A stretch of 64,000 nt of DNA. Origin: CAZCAC01 sp964496575. Lineage in GTDB: Bacteria > Planctomycetota > UBA1135 > GCA-002686595. This document shows, one piece after another, positions 17,601 to 26,046 of this stretch. The position numbers were made by a program, and so were the translations under genes. The stretch lies in NCBI GenBank assembly GCA_964496575.1, contig CAZCAC010000039.1, positions 4,464-68,463 of the forward strand, given 5' to 3'. Position 1 is the stretch's first letter; each line of letters begins with the position of its first letter. The notes beneath the pieces are model-generated. The model made no database searches, was not told the DNA's origin, and saw only the letters and a program-made list of their open reading frames with translations.

Positions 17601-18758
17601 TCACGCGCGCCGCAAAGTTCTCCGCAAAGTTTCCACAGCGATGTGGATATCTTCGAGCGTCGTGTCGCGGCCCAACGACAGGCGCAAGCCACGACGCGCT
17701 TCGTTTACGGAGAACCCCATCGCCTGCAGTACGTGCGACGGTTCCAGCGCACCGCTCGAGCACGCCGAGCCGACACTCGCCGCGACTCCCTCGAGGTCGA
17801 GACGGGCGACGATGGCGTGACCGTCCACACCGTCGAGAAGGAGCGTCAGGGTGTTGGGCAAGCGGTCGAGAGCATCGTGCGGCGGGCCGCACAGGCGTAT
17901 TCCCGAATGCAAGCTCGAGAGCCCGCTCCACAACTCGTCGAGCAATTCCCGCAAACGAGTCGCGCACTCCTCGCGTTCTCCCACCGCGAGCTCCACCGCG
18001 AGGGCGGCGGCACCGATCGCCGGCACGTTCTCCGTCCCGGCTCGCCATCCCGATTCCTGGTCCCCACCGAAGAGGAGTGGAGCCGCGCCGGTGCGCGCGC
18101 GCGCGCTCTGCAATACGAGGAATCCTACGCCGAGGGGACCTCCGAGCTTGTGCGCGGAGAAGCTGGCCAGGTCGACCCCCCACTCGGAGAGCTCGAGGGG
18201 CACTCGTCCCAGTGCCTGGACCGCATCGGTATGCCACAGGGGGCGGTTCGCTCCCCCGCGCTCCAGGGCCACCCCGATCCGCGCCATCGGCATCACCGTG
18301 CCGACCTCGTTGTTGGCGGTCATCACCGAGACGAGGCGGCAGTCGGGAGCCGCGGCGAGCCGCGCCACCTCCTCCACGATCACCCGTCCCTCGCGGTCCA
18401 CCGCAGCGCGCGCGACCGCAACTCCGCGTCGCTCCAGTGCTTCCGCCGCCTGGCGCACCGAGGAGTGCTCGACGGCGCTGATCAAGAGGCTCCCCTCCGA
18501 CCGATCGGCGAAGACTCCGAGCAGCGCGGTATTGTTCGCCTCGGTTCCCCCGGAGGTGAAGACGACGCCGTCCTCGCGCACTCCGAGCGCACCGGCCACC
18601 CGCTCGCGCGCCTGGTCGATCACCGCCCGCGCACGACGACCCGGCGCGTGCACGGCGGAGGGGTTGCCGAGCTCCGAGTCGAGCAGGGAGAGATAGAGCT
18701 CACGCACCTCCCGCCGGATCGGAGTGGTGCCGTTGTGATCCAGATAGACCCTCATCAA
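17601..18758 (-). CDS. Cysteine desulfurase, NifS/IscS family
   Basis: 385 residues. This PLP enzyme takes sulfur from cysteine for Fe-S clusters or thiolated cofactors. The PLP lysine is Lys204 in SFSAHKLGGPLG, the cofactor-contact histidine lies in AVEHSSV (about 96-102), and the catalytic Cys333 lies in ASVGSACSSGALEPS with the long loop typical of group I (NifS/IscS) enzymes. ATG codons at 18758 and 18755 are both possible. No iscU, iscA or thiI is adjacent, so the sulfur acceptor is unknown. It follows parA on the same strand with a 33-bp gap. Confidence 0.92.
   Translation of the reverse strand: MMRVYLDHNGTTPIRREVRELYLSLLDSELGNPSAVHAPGRRARAVIDQARERVAGALGVREDGVVFTSGGTEANNTALLGVFADRSEGSLLISAVEHSSVRQAAEALERRGVAVARAAVDREGRVIVEEVARLAAAPDCRLVSVMTANNEVGTVMPMARIGVALERGGANRPLWHTDAVQALGRVPLELSEWGVDLASFSAHKLGGPLGVGFLVLQSARARTGAAPLLFGGDQESGWRAGTENVPAIGAAALAVELAVGEREECATRLRELLDELWSGLSSLHSGIRLCGPPHDALDRLPNTLTLLLDGVDGHAIVARLDLEGVAASVGSACSSGALEPSHVLQAMGFSVNEARRGLRLSLGRDTTLEDIHIAVETLRRTLRRA
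17629..17650. promoter_or_regulatory. Pair of inverted DnaA-box-like sites
   Basis: GTTTCCACA (17629-17637) faces TGTGGATAT (17642-17650, complement ATATCCACA, one mismatch to consensus) across 4 bp. They lie in the last codons of the desulfurase gene, about 600 bp upstream of dnaA. They could be a DnaA-binding site controlling dnaA or part of a bipartite origin; chance is also possible. Confidence 0.3.
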
Positions 18759-18791
18759 CCTTCACTCGATGAGTCGAGCGGTCGTCGCCGG

Positions 18792-19940
18792 TCAGCCGCG
18801 CGGCACCTCGAAGGCATCGGGAGGGAGCGCGGGCAAATCCTGTGCCCTCATGATGCGCAGCTCCTCGTCGACCGCGTCGCGACGGGAGAGGATCCTCGGT
18901 GCGGGCGGATCTGGCGCGGGAGGGTCGGGCCTGACCGGCTCGGAAGCCGCGGGAGGCGGCTGCGGTTCCAGGACGACCTCGTCGATCTCACCCACTTCGG
19001 TTTCCACGGCCTCACCGTCCTCCTCGACTGGGTCCTCCAGCACGGCCGGGCTCTTCGGCACCGGGATCGGCAGCGGCTCCGGGGGCGCGGCCAGCTGGCG
19101 GGGCAGCTCGTCGACGGGGCGCGGAGGCTCGAGGTGAGCGAGCTCGGGATGGCCGTCCTCCTGAGAGATCACCTCCACCGCCAGCTTTCGGTAGTCCTGG
19201 GCGCCGTTCGATTCGGGCGCGTACTCGATGATGCTGGCGGAGAAGCTGGGCGCCTCCGCGAGCTTCACGTTGGTGCGAATCGACTGGCGGAAGACCTGAC
19301 CGGGGAAGTACTTACGGATCTCGCCGAGCACCTCGCGGCCGAGGCGCAGGCGGCTGTCGTAGAGGCACGGGGCGATTCCCGTGATCTTCAGCTGCGGGTT
19401 GAGGCGACGGCGGATCAGGTTGACCACCTCGACCAGCTTGCTCATCCCCATCAAGGCGAGGAACTCGGTCTGGACGGTGATCACCACCTCGGTCGCGGCG
19501 GCGAGGGCGTTGACCGAGAGCAGGCCCAGGCTGGGTGGGCAGTCGAAGATGACGTAGTCGGCGGGCTCTCGGCCCTCGTGCTCGAGGGACGCCGAGGTCC
19601 AGTTCAGAATGGCGTCGGAGAGGAGGTTGTCGCGCCCGATGACGGCGGCCAGCTCGAGCTCGGCTCCGGAGAGGTCGATGTTGCTCGGCAGCACCGAGAG
19701 TCGCGCCATCGAGGTGGGCTTGAGCGCCTCGGTGAAGGAAGTTGCACCGTGCAGCACGGTGTACACCGACGGCAGGTTGGTGGGGACCTCGATCCCCAGG
19801 TGCAGGCTGAGGTTGGCCTGGGGGTCCATGTCCACCAGCACCACCCGGCGCCCCTGCTCCGCCAGGGCGGCGCCGAGGTTGACCGAGGTCGTGGTCTTGC
19901 CGACCCCCCCTTTCTGATTGATCACCGCGATTCGCCGCAT
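18792..19940 (-). CDS. parA: Chromosome partitioning ATPase ParA (Soj family)
   Basis: 382 residues from ATG 19940 (MRRIAVINQKGGVGKTT). The deviant Walker A KGGVGKTT is at 10-17, VLVDMDPQAN follows, Walker B is YVIFDCPPSLG, and the C-terminal ATPase part ends near residue 255. ParA forms nucleoid-bound ATP dimers moved by ParB-parS. The last 120 residues or so are an unusual Pro/Glu-rich tail of low complexity, absent from typical Soj, possibly a polar anchor. parB and parS are 11.5 kb away on the other strand rather than adjacent. Confidence 0.93.
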   Translation of the reverse strand: MRRIAVINQKGGVGKTTTSVNLGAALAEQGRRVVLVDMDPQANLSLHLGIEVPTNLPSVYTVLHGATSFTEALKPTSMARLSVLPSNIDLSGAELELAAVIGRDNLLSDAILNWTSASLEHEGREPADYVIFDCPPSLGLLSVNALAAATEVVITVQTEFLALMGMSKLVEVVNLIRRRLNPQLKITGIAPCLYDSRLRLGREVLGEIRKYFPGQVFRQSIRTNVKLAEAPSFSASIIEYAPESNGAQDYRKLAVEVISQEDGHPELAHLEPPRPVDELPRQLAAPPEPLPIPVPKSPAVLEDPVEEDGEAVETEVGEIDEVVLEPQPPPAASEPVRPDPPAPDPPAPRILSRRDAVDEELRIMRAQDLPALPPDAFEVPRG

Positions 19941-20049
19941 GTCACCTCGAAGCGGTACCCGGCCCGCCTCAGGGGGCACTATAGCGGTCGCGACCGCGAG
20001 GCCGAAGACCTTCGGCCCTCGCTCCTCCTCGAAAAGGCCTCCATCTGGG

Positions 20050-20095
20050 CCGGATCGGGCACCACCGGCGCGGCGCTCACCCCGTCGAGGAAGAG
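20050..20095 (+). repeat. 46-bp direct repeat, copy A (left flank of sulfatase cassette)
   Basis: 45 of 46 bases match 23372-23417, the only difference being A20064 versus G23386. The repeat begins CCGGATCGGGCACC and ends GTCGAGGAAGAG. After it the left flank continues with GACTCCATACCGGAT, which resembles the GACTCCGTATCCGGAT immediately before copy B. Confidence 0.85.
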
Positions 20096-20135
20096 CTCGG
20101 ACTCCATACCGGATGCCCTCCTCTGAAAATGGGGG

Positions 20136-20165
20136 TTGACGTTCTTCTCGGTATGGCTTGACAAT
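20136..20165 (+). promoter_or_regulatory. Possible promoter of the sulfatase gene
   Basis: TTGACG (20136-20141), an 18-bp spacer and GACAAT (20160-20165) resemble a housekeeping sigma promoter about 110 bp upstream of the ATG at 20277. No experimental or comparative support. Confidence 0.35.
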
Positions 20166-20276
20166 GAAAGGGTCCTGGGCCGGCGCACACGAGAGGATCG
20201 CGCTGGACGCTCGAACGGGAATCGAACGACAGTCCCACCGACTCGCCACTCCGCCATGCCGCGGAAGGGGATGGAA

Positions 20277-22066
20277 ATGAGGAATCTCGCCACGGTCTTC
20301 ACTCCCTTGCTCGTTCCGGTCGCCGTCGCCGGACCTGCCCTCGGGTTCCTGAGGGCGCCTACCGACCCCCCCCCAACATCCTGGTGATTCTCGTCGATGA
20401 TCTGGGCATCGACCAGCTCGGTATCTACGACGGTCAGAACCCCCTGCTCCCGGTCTACGACGATCAGAACTACTACACCGACCTGTATCCCTACGCTGAC
20501 ACGCCGAACATCAACTCACTGGCGGAGGACGGGGTGCTCTTCACCCAGGCTCGCGCGAACCCCGTCTGCTCTCCGACGCGCATCTCGTTGAACTGCGGGC
20601 TTTACTCCTCAGCCAACGGAGTGGGCAACGTGATCTTCGGGCCCAACCAGGGCACTCCCTGCTTGTCGAGCTTCACGGACTTCCTGCCATCGGTGTACCT
20701 GGCGACTCCACTCGCCGACGTCGTGAGGGAGAGGACGGGCTTCGAGTACACCTCGGGCCTGATCGGCAAGAGCCACCTGCAGAACGACCAGTTAAAGGAG
20801 CCGTTGACCCCGATCTGGTGTGGAGACTGCAGCCCCGAGTGCTACTCCGCCCACGGGTGGCGATACGTCACTCAGGTCCTGCACTACGACAGCTTCCACG
20901 GTGTGCTTCGAGGTCTCGCCAGCCACCGACACCCCGACTCGGACCTGGGCGACCTGAGCTACGATCCACCCAGGTGCACTCGGGGAACGGACCGCTTCTG
21001 GCACTTCTACTGGATCCTCGACGAGAAGACCAATTCTACGGCCACGAGGTTGGAGGAGGATGGCACGTACTACACGGCCTACGAGGCTGCCGATCTGATC
21101 GACTGGATGGACAACGCCCCCGAGCCGTACCTGGCTGTCTGGTGTACGGTCGACCCGCACGCGCCGTGGGAGTGGCCCCCGCATCAGCACGCAGGCGTCG
21201 ATTATCACGGCTTCGGCGAGGACCCGCCTCCCGATCCCGAGGGACGAGGCGCGAACATCAACACCTTCTACCGAGCCAAGCTCGAGTACCTCGACACCAC
21301 GATCGGGGACGTGTTGGGCTCGCTGACCCCGACGGACCGGCAGAAGCTGACGATCATCTTCGCGGGGGATAACGGTACCCCGGGACCCGTGATGGTGCCC
21401 TCGGCAGACGAGGAGTCCTACCCCGATTGCCATCCGTCGCATGCCAACTGGGTGGCGTCGGGCGGCCCGCGTTACCTCAGCACCGAGCCCTACGACAACC
21501 AGAAGATGAAGCAAAGCGTCTACGAGGGCGGCGTTCGCGTCCCGTTGATCGTTTGTGGGGCCACGGTGGACGACACTCTGAAGGGGACCTCATCCGACCA
21601 GCTGGTGGACCTCGTGGATCTCCATGAGACGATTCGGGAGCTGTCGTGGACCGGAGATACCAGTGGTGGATATGTCCCACCACTGCTGGATGCCCACAGC
21701 CAGAGCTTCGCCCCGGCCTTTCAGGTCCCGAGTGGAACGTGCGTGCGCAACTACTCCTACTCGGGGACCTTCAACCCCAACACCGACTTCCCAAGCGGAT
21801 CCTGGAAGTACGAGACGTACAAGAAGTTCTGGAGGGACTACTACATCCATCGCGACTCCAGTACAGGGCATCTGTACAAACTGCTCCGGATGGTGGAGTA
21901 CAGCGGCGGCAACCCATTGATCGAGTACAGACTTTTTAGACTCGATTTCAGCGGCGCCCTACCGACCGAGTCCTTCGAGGAGGTCCCGCCGGCGAGCTCC
22001 CCCTTCTTCACCGGCATGAAGTCCAACCTCGAGGGGAAGACGGGAATGCAGCATAATGACTTCTAG
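20277..22066 (+). CDS. Secreted type I sulfatase, frame broken in a C9 tract
   Basis: ATG 20277 encodes a signal peptide (MRNLATVFTPLLVPVAVAG and onward) that runs into nine C bases (20366-20374) and then stops at 20385-20387. In another frame the same point continues as PNILVILVDDLGID, the metal-binding start of alkaline-phosphatase-fold sulfatases, to 22066. Seven or ten C bases would join the two. The sulfatase part has CSPTR (Cys becomes formylglycine), GLIGKSHL, VDPHAPWEW and AGDNGTPGP, a complete active-site set. It would hydrolyse sulfate esters outside the cytoplasm. The second frame alone could start at GTG 20384 but would lack the signal peptide and first strand. No sulfatase-maturating enzyme is nearby. 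A frame error in assembly, a pseudogene or a slippage switch are all possible. Confidence 0.75.
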
Positions 22067-22145
22067 CATGGTAAGGCTGCTTTTCGCGAGATCCGCATTC
22101 GTGCTGCGCTGTGCTGTTCAAGTGGCTACCACGATCGTTCACCCC

Positions 22146-23363
22146 ATGAGACCTTTTCACCTGATCCTTTGCCTTGCCGCTCTGGGTGCTCCGGCGGTTG
22201 CTCAGCTCGACGTGGCGATCGTCGCCTCTGCACACCGGGCGAGCTGGAGCTGCAAGTTCACAGACCCCCAAGAGAAGCTGCTTGCCACAGGGATGTTCGA
22301 GTCGGTCGACATCATCAACACGGTCCTGAGAACTCCGACCCTTGCCGAGCTCCTGCAGTACGACGCCTGCATCTGCTACAGCAACGCAAGTGCCTCCGAC
22401 GGTGACGCCTGGGGAGACGTGATGGCCGACTACGTGGATGCCGGTGGGGGTGTTGTGGTAGCGGTCTTCGCCAACTGCAACACGATTGCCGACCGCTACC
22501 TCGGTGGTCGCTGGCCAGGTGCGGGGTACGAGGTGATCCTGCCCAGCAACGGGTACATCTCGCACAATTCCTCGAGACTGGGCACCGTGCACGATCCCGG
22601 TCACCCGGTGATGTCGGGCGTCTCCACCTTCAGGGGGGGCTTCGCCAGCTTCCGGCCGGATGGAACCGCCATGACTCCCGGGTCGACAGTCATCGCCGAG
22701 TGGAACGATGGGAGGATCCTGGTCGCCGAGGGGGCCACTCCGAAGCGGATCGATCTCGGCTTCTACCCGCCCTCCAACGACTGTGATGGTTTCTTCTGGC
22801 TCTCCACGACCGACGGAGACCTGATGATGGCCAATGCCTTGGCCTACGTCGCCGGCGGCGGGATCCCCGAGCCGGGCACCGCCCACTGCTTCGGCAACGC
22901 CGCCGCCGGCAACCCCTGCCCCTGCGGGAACGACAACGACGGCACCCAGCCCCCGGGAGGCTGCCGCCACGACGACAGTCTCGCGGGCGCTCGCCTCGAG
23001 GCCACCGGGATCGCCAGCGTTACCGCCGACACGGTGATCCTGCACGGCCGCCGCGGCCCGATCTCCAACGCGACCCTCTTCTTCCAGGGCACCACCGACC
23101 TCGACGGTGCGGGGTACTCCCTCGGCGACGGCATCCGCTGCGTCGGCGGGGGGGTGATCCGGCTGGCGCTGGCCTGGACCGACGAGCAGGGCGAGGCCAC
23201 CTCGTGGCCGACCTCGATCACCACCCGCTCGGCGAGCCTCGGCCATCCGATCACCCCCGGCGAGACGCTGCACTACCAGTGGTGGATCCGCGATCCCGGC
23301 GGCTCCCCCTGCGGCGACGAGTCCAACACCTCCAACGGCTACTCGATCACCTGGGGGCCCTGA
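22146..23363 (+). CDS. Secreted protein with planctomycete-type Cys-rich C-terminal domain
   Basis: 405 residues from ATG 22146. A clear signal peptide (MRPFHLILCLAALGAPAVAQ) ends near residue 20. Residues 21-250 alternate strands and helices, with DVAIVASAH at the start and DYVDAGGGVVVAVFAN near the middle, resembling a ThuA/glutaminase-like flavodoxin fold, without a catalytic triad I can name. From about 260 comes CFGNAAAGNPCPCGNDNDG and a beta-rich tail ending SNGYSITWGP, a module I associate with planctomycete secreted proteins. It lies 79 bp after the sulfatase and is probably co-transcribed. Function unknown. Confidence 0.75.
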   Translation: MRPFHLILCLAALGAPAVAQLDVAIVASAHRASWSCKFTDPQEKLLATGMFESVDIINTVLRTPTLAELLQYDACICYSNASASDGDAWGDVMADYVDAGGGVVVAVFANCNTIADRYLGGRWPGAGYEVILPSNGYISHNSSRLGTVHDPGHPVMSGVSTFRGGFASFRPDGTAMTPGSTVIAEWNDGRILVAEGATPKRIDLGFYPPSNDCDGFFWLSTTDGDLMMANALAYVAGGGIPEPGTAHCFGNAAAGNPCPCGNDNDGTQPPGGCRHDDSLAGARLEATGIASVTADTVILHGRRGPISNATLFFQGTTDLDGAGYSLGDGIRCVGGGVIRLALAWTDEQGEATSWPTSITTRSASLGHPITPGETLHYQWWIRDPGGSPCGDESNTSNGYSITWGP

Positions 23364-23371
23364 CTCCGTAT

Positions 23372-23417
23372 CCGGATCGGGCACCGCCGGCGCGGCGCTC
23401 ACCCCGTCGAGGAAGAG
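23372..23417 (+). repeat. 46-bp direct repeat, copy B (right flank of sulfatase cassette)
   Basis: 45/46 identical and in the same orientation as 20050-20095, offset 3322 bp. Its right part encodes the last residues and stop of bshC (minus strand, SSSTG then TGA). Copy A could encode the same short tail, suggesting that one bshC-end sequence was duplicated when the cassette arrived. Confidence 0.85.
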
Positions 23418-25048
23418 TCAGGGGGTGCCGGTCCCCGCTCCCCGAGCTCCAGATGGACGAGCAGGTGCTCGCCGGCCAGGGGGTCGAGCTCGTCGAGCAG
23501 CTCGTCGATCCAGCCCCGGCCGAAGCGGGCGACGAAGGGAAACGCCCCGAACACCTGCTCCTGCGGTCGGCCGCGCGGGCAGAGGCCGTGGTTCAGGCGG
23601 CGCAGGTGGCGGCGACCCTTCCCCGCCCGGTTCGCCTGCACCCGGGCGACCTTCTCGCACAGCTTCCGGACCCCCTGGTCGAGCTGATCGGCGGTCCGCC
23701 GCACCAGGACCCCCAGGGTGCGATCGGTCTCGGTCAGCTCCTCCCGGTGGTCGAGCAGCTCGCGCCGGGCCCGCCGCCCGATCTCCCGCAGGGCCGCGAC
23801 CAGGTCGGGGGCGCCGGTCGCGTCGTCCTCCGGCTCCCAGTCGCCGCGAGCGGTGAGGAGCTCGAGCAGCGAGACCGCGAGGCGCCCGGCGGAGTGGCGG
23901 CACGCCGGATCGACCAGGGTGAGGGAGACGCGGGGCACCAGCGGCGGGGCGGGGTGGCCGGTCGTCGCCCCGAGCGGAGCGAGGAGCGCGCGGAGGGCGA
24001 GCGTCTCGAAGCCGCCGACGTTGGCGGCCACCGGCAGGACCCGGTCGGCGGCCAGCGGCGCCAGCAGGGCGCCGGGGGTGAAGGCCGCGGGCTCCTGCAC
24101 GATCTCCGCCGCGAGCTCCGTGCGAGTGCGCGACCCCGGCTCGTCGTCGTAGCGATAGCCGTCTCCTCCCTGCCGCAGCGCACGCCGCCCCCCGTCGTCG
24201 ACGTGAAAGACGAGCGCGGCTCGCTCGAGCGGGATCGGAGGCTCGAAGCCGCGGCTCCGAAGCGCGGCGGCCGAGTCCGCGAGCGCGGCCTGGATCGGTC
24301 GCCCCACCACCTCGGCCAGGGCGCGCGAGAGCTCCTCGCGCAGCCAGTCCGGCTCGAGCACGACCAGACCGGTGTGACCGAGCAGGTCGTACATCGTCCG
24401 GGAGAACGCGCCGGCGAGCGTCTCTCCATCGCGCGGCACGAAGAGGTCGAGCGCTTCGTCCACCGCTTCGTAGTCGCCGTGGATCTGCCGCAGGACCGAG
24501 CGCAGCGCCCCGAGTCCGTGGCGCGGGTCGGAGAGCACGAGTCGAGAGAAGGGAATCCTGCCGCTCGAGAGCTCGGCGAGGTTGACCTTCTGGATGTCGA
24601 AGTTGCGGTTGAGCAGGTAACCGTGATGTACCGCGGCGACGTCGTGATCATCCGCCTGGTTCCAGAAGACGGGAACGACCGGCCGCGACCAGGACTCGCT
24701 CAGGAGGCGAGCGAGCTTCACCGTCTGCAGCGCCTTCCACAGGACGACCAGCGGTGAGGCCAGGACGCCGGGGCGGTGACTGCAGACGACGCAACAAGCG
24801 CCCGGCTGTGCGAGGGAGCGAACCGCGTCGAGGACCGCCACGTGCGGTCCGTACGTCGCCACCTTGGCCTCGAGCCACCGGGCGAGGTGTGCGCGTTCGT
24901 CGGGCAGGTAGCGGTCCTCCGGTGGAGCGATGTCGACCTCTCGACGCGCGATGCGCAGGCCTTCCACCGACAGCCTTCCCGAGAGCGCCTCCCGCGCCAT
25001 GTCGGGAAGGCCGAAGACGTCGACGGGAAGATGCTCCAGCGTGATCAT
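23399..25048 (-). CDS. bshC: Putative cysteine ligase BshC (bacillithiol biosynthesis)
   Basis: 549 residues, typical BshC length. BshC joins cysteine to glucosaminyl-malate in the last step of bacillithiol synthesis. Recognisable segments are CSHRPGVLASPLVVLWKAL (family HQPGLLTGPLYTIYKA-like), PVVPVFWNQADDHDVAAVHH (family VPVFWIAGEDHDF-like), and a C-terminal coiled-coil followed by the FPFVARFGRGWIDELLDEL region. It overlaps pyrF by 4 bp. bshA and bshB are not in the window, so the pathway is inferred. Its 3' end lies inside repeat copy B. Confidence 0.82.
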   Translation of the reverse strand: MITLEHLPVDVFGLPDMAREALSGRLSVEGLRIARREVDIAPPEDRYLPDERAHLARWLEAKVATYGPHVAVLDAVRSLAQPGACCVVCSHRPGVLASPLVVLWKALQTVKLARLLSESWSRPVVPVFWNQADDHDVAAVHHGYLLNRNFDIQKVNLAELSSGRIPFSRLVLSDPRHGLGALRSVLRQIHGDYEAVDEALDLFVPRDGETLAGAFSRTMYDLLGHTGLVVLEPDWLREELSRALAEVVGRPIQAALADSAAALRSRGFEPPIPLERAALVFHVDDGGRRALRQGGDGYRYDDEPGSRTRTELAAEIVQEPAAFTPGALLAPLAADRVLPVAANVGGFETLALRALLAPLGATTGHPAPPLVPRVSLTLVDPACRHSAGRLAVSLLELLTARGDWEPEDDATGAPDLVAALREIGRRARRELLDHREELTETDRTLGVLVRRTADQLDQGVRKLCEKVARVQANRAGKGRRHLRRLNHGLCPRGRPQEQVFGAFPFVARFGRGWIDELLDELDPLAGEHLLVHLELGERGPAPPDSSSTG

Positions 25049-25941
25049 CGATCTCGGAAAGCAACCGCGCGCAGCTCGGTGACCATCGCTTCAATGGCCC
25101 CGAGGCTGGCGTCTTTCCAGTTCAGCCCAGCGTTCTCCGGCTTGCGCCAGGCGTACAGGATGCCGCGAGACGAGTTGACCAGCGCGCCGCGTCCGCCGGC
25201 GAGGAACGCGGGGCGAACCTCGTCGGCCCCGGCGCCTTGTGCTCCGTATCCGGGCACCAGGAAGGGCGTGTGCGGCATGCGCTCACGAAGGTCCACGAGC
25301 TCTTCCGGGTGAGTCGCGCCCACGACGGCGCCGATGCTGGAAAGTCCACCTTCACCTCGAAGGGCCTCTCCCCACTTCTCGACGCTCTCGGCGACGACGT
25401 GCGTGAGCGGCGGGTCGCCGTGTCCCTGGAAGAGAGCGCTGCCCGCGTTGGAAGTGCGCACGAGGATGTAGAGCCCGGCTCCGGCGCTCGCGCACGTCTC
25501 CACCAGTGGTTCGATCGAGTCGGCGCCGAGGTACGGGTTGACCGTGATGGCGTCGCACCGCGACTCCCCGGCGTCCTCGAGGTACGCCTGACCGTAGGCG
25601 CGTGCCGTGCTGGCGATATCCGATCGTTTGACGTCACCGATGACGAGCAGACCGCCGCGACGTGCCTCGGCCACGACGCGTTCCCAGACCGCGGCTCCGT
25701 CGGCGCCCAGGCGCTCGAAGAAAGCGGATTGCGGTTTCACTGCCGGCACCCGACCGGCGGCGAGCTCGACGATGCCGAGCAGGAACTCCTCCACCGCGCG
25801 CGCGCGCTCGGCTCTCGAGGCGGACGGATCCCGCGCCACGGCAAACTCCTCGGGCAGGAGATCCAGGTGCGGATCCAGTCCGATCAGGCAAGGGTTCTTC
25901 AGGCGTGAGATCGTCGCATCGAGCCGGTCGGCGTAGTTCAA
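25045..25941 (-). CDS. pyrF: Orotidine 5'-phosphate decarboxylase (type 2 family)
   Basis: 298 residues, the longer type 2 form. It decarboxylates OMP to UMP, the last step of pyrimidine synthesis. Key segments are LIGLDPHLDLLP near the start, AVKPQSAFFERLGADG, the catalytic LVIGDVKRSDIASTA (Lys and Asp), and TVNPYLGADSIEPLV. The phosphate-loop segment near ALVNSSRGILYAWRK closes the barrel. It is upstream of and overlaps bshC, with a 105-bp gap to hemW. Confidence 0.94.
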   Translation of the reverse strand: MNYADRLDATISRLKNPCLIGLDPHLDLLPEEFAVARDPSASRAERARAVEEFLLGIVELAAGRVPAVKPQSAFFERLGADGAAVWERVVAEARRGGLLVIGDVKRSDIASTARAYGQAYLEDAGESRCDAITVNPYLGADSIEPLVETCASAGAGLYILVRTSNAGSALFQGHGDPPLTHVVAESVEKWGEALRGEGGLSSIGAVVGATHPEELVDLRERMPHTPFLVPGYGAQGAGADEVRPAFLAGGRGALVNSSRGILYAWRKPENAGLNWKDASLGAIEAMVTELRAVAFRDR

Positions 25942-26046
25942 GCTTGCTCCTGGTCGTATTCCGGTTCCCGTCGTTGCGCTCCGCGCTCGTCTCCGGGCGC
26001 GTTCTCCATCGAACCGCGCGCCTCCATCCAGTGTGAGCTGGAGATG

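Larger units (their letters stand above)
19941..20276. other. Intergenic region between parA and the sulfatase
   Basis: 336 bp between divergent genes. It holds copy A of a 46-bp direct repeat (20050-20095), a plausible plus-strand promoter (20136-20165) and a T-arm-like segment (about 20212-20223) that does not extend into a full tRNA. No gene is supported. Confidence 0.5.

Noticed and set aside
17562..20126. An 854-codon plus-strand open frame across the desulfurase and parA genes
   Set aside because: It spans two complete genes with intact catalytic motifs on the other strand.
20205..20275. tRNA-like segment with GTTCGATTCCC on the minus strand
   Set aside because: The T-arm pattern is present, but there is no matching anticodon arm or acceptor stem at the right distances. 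It is probably chance or a remnant.
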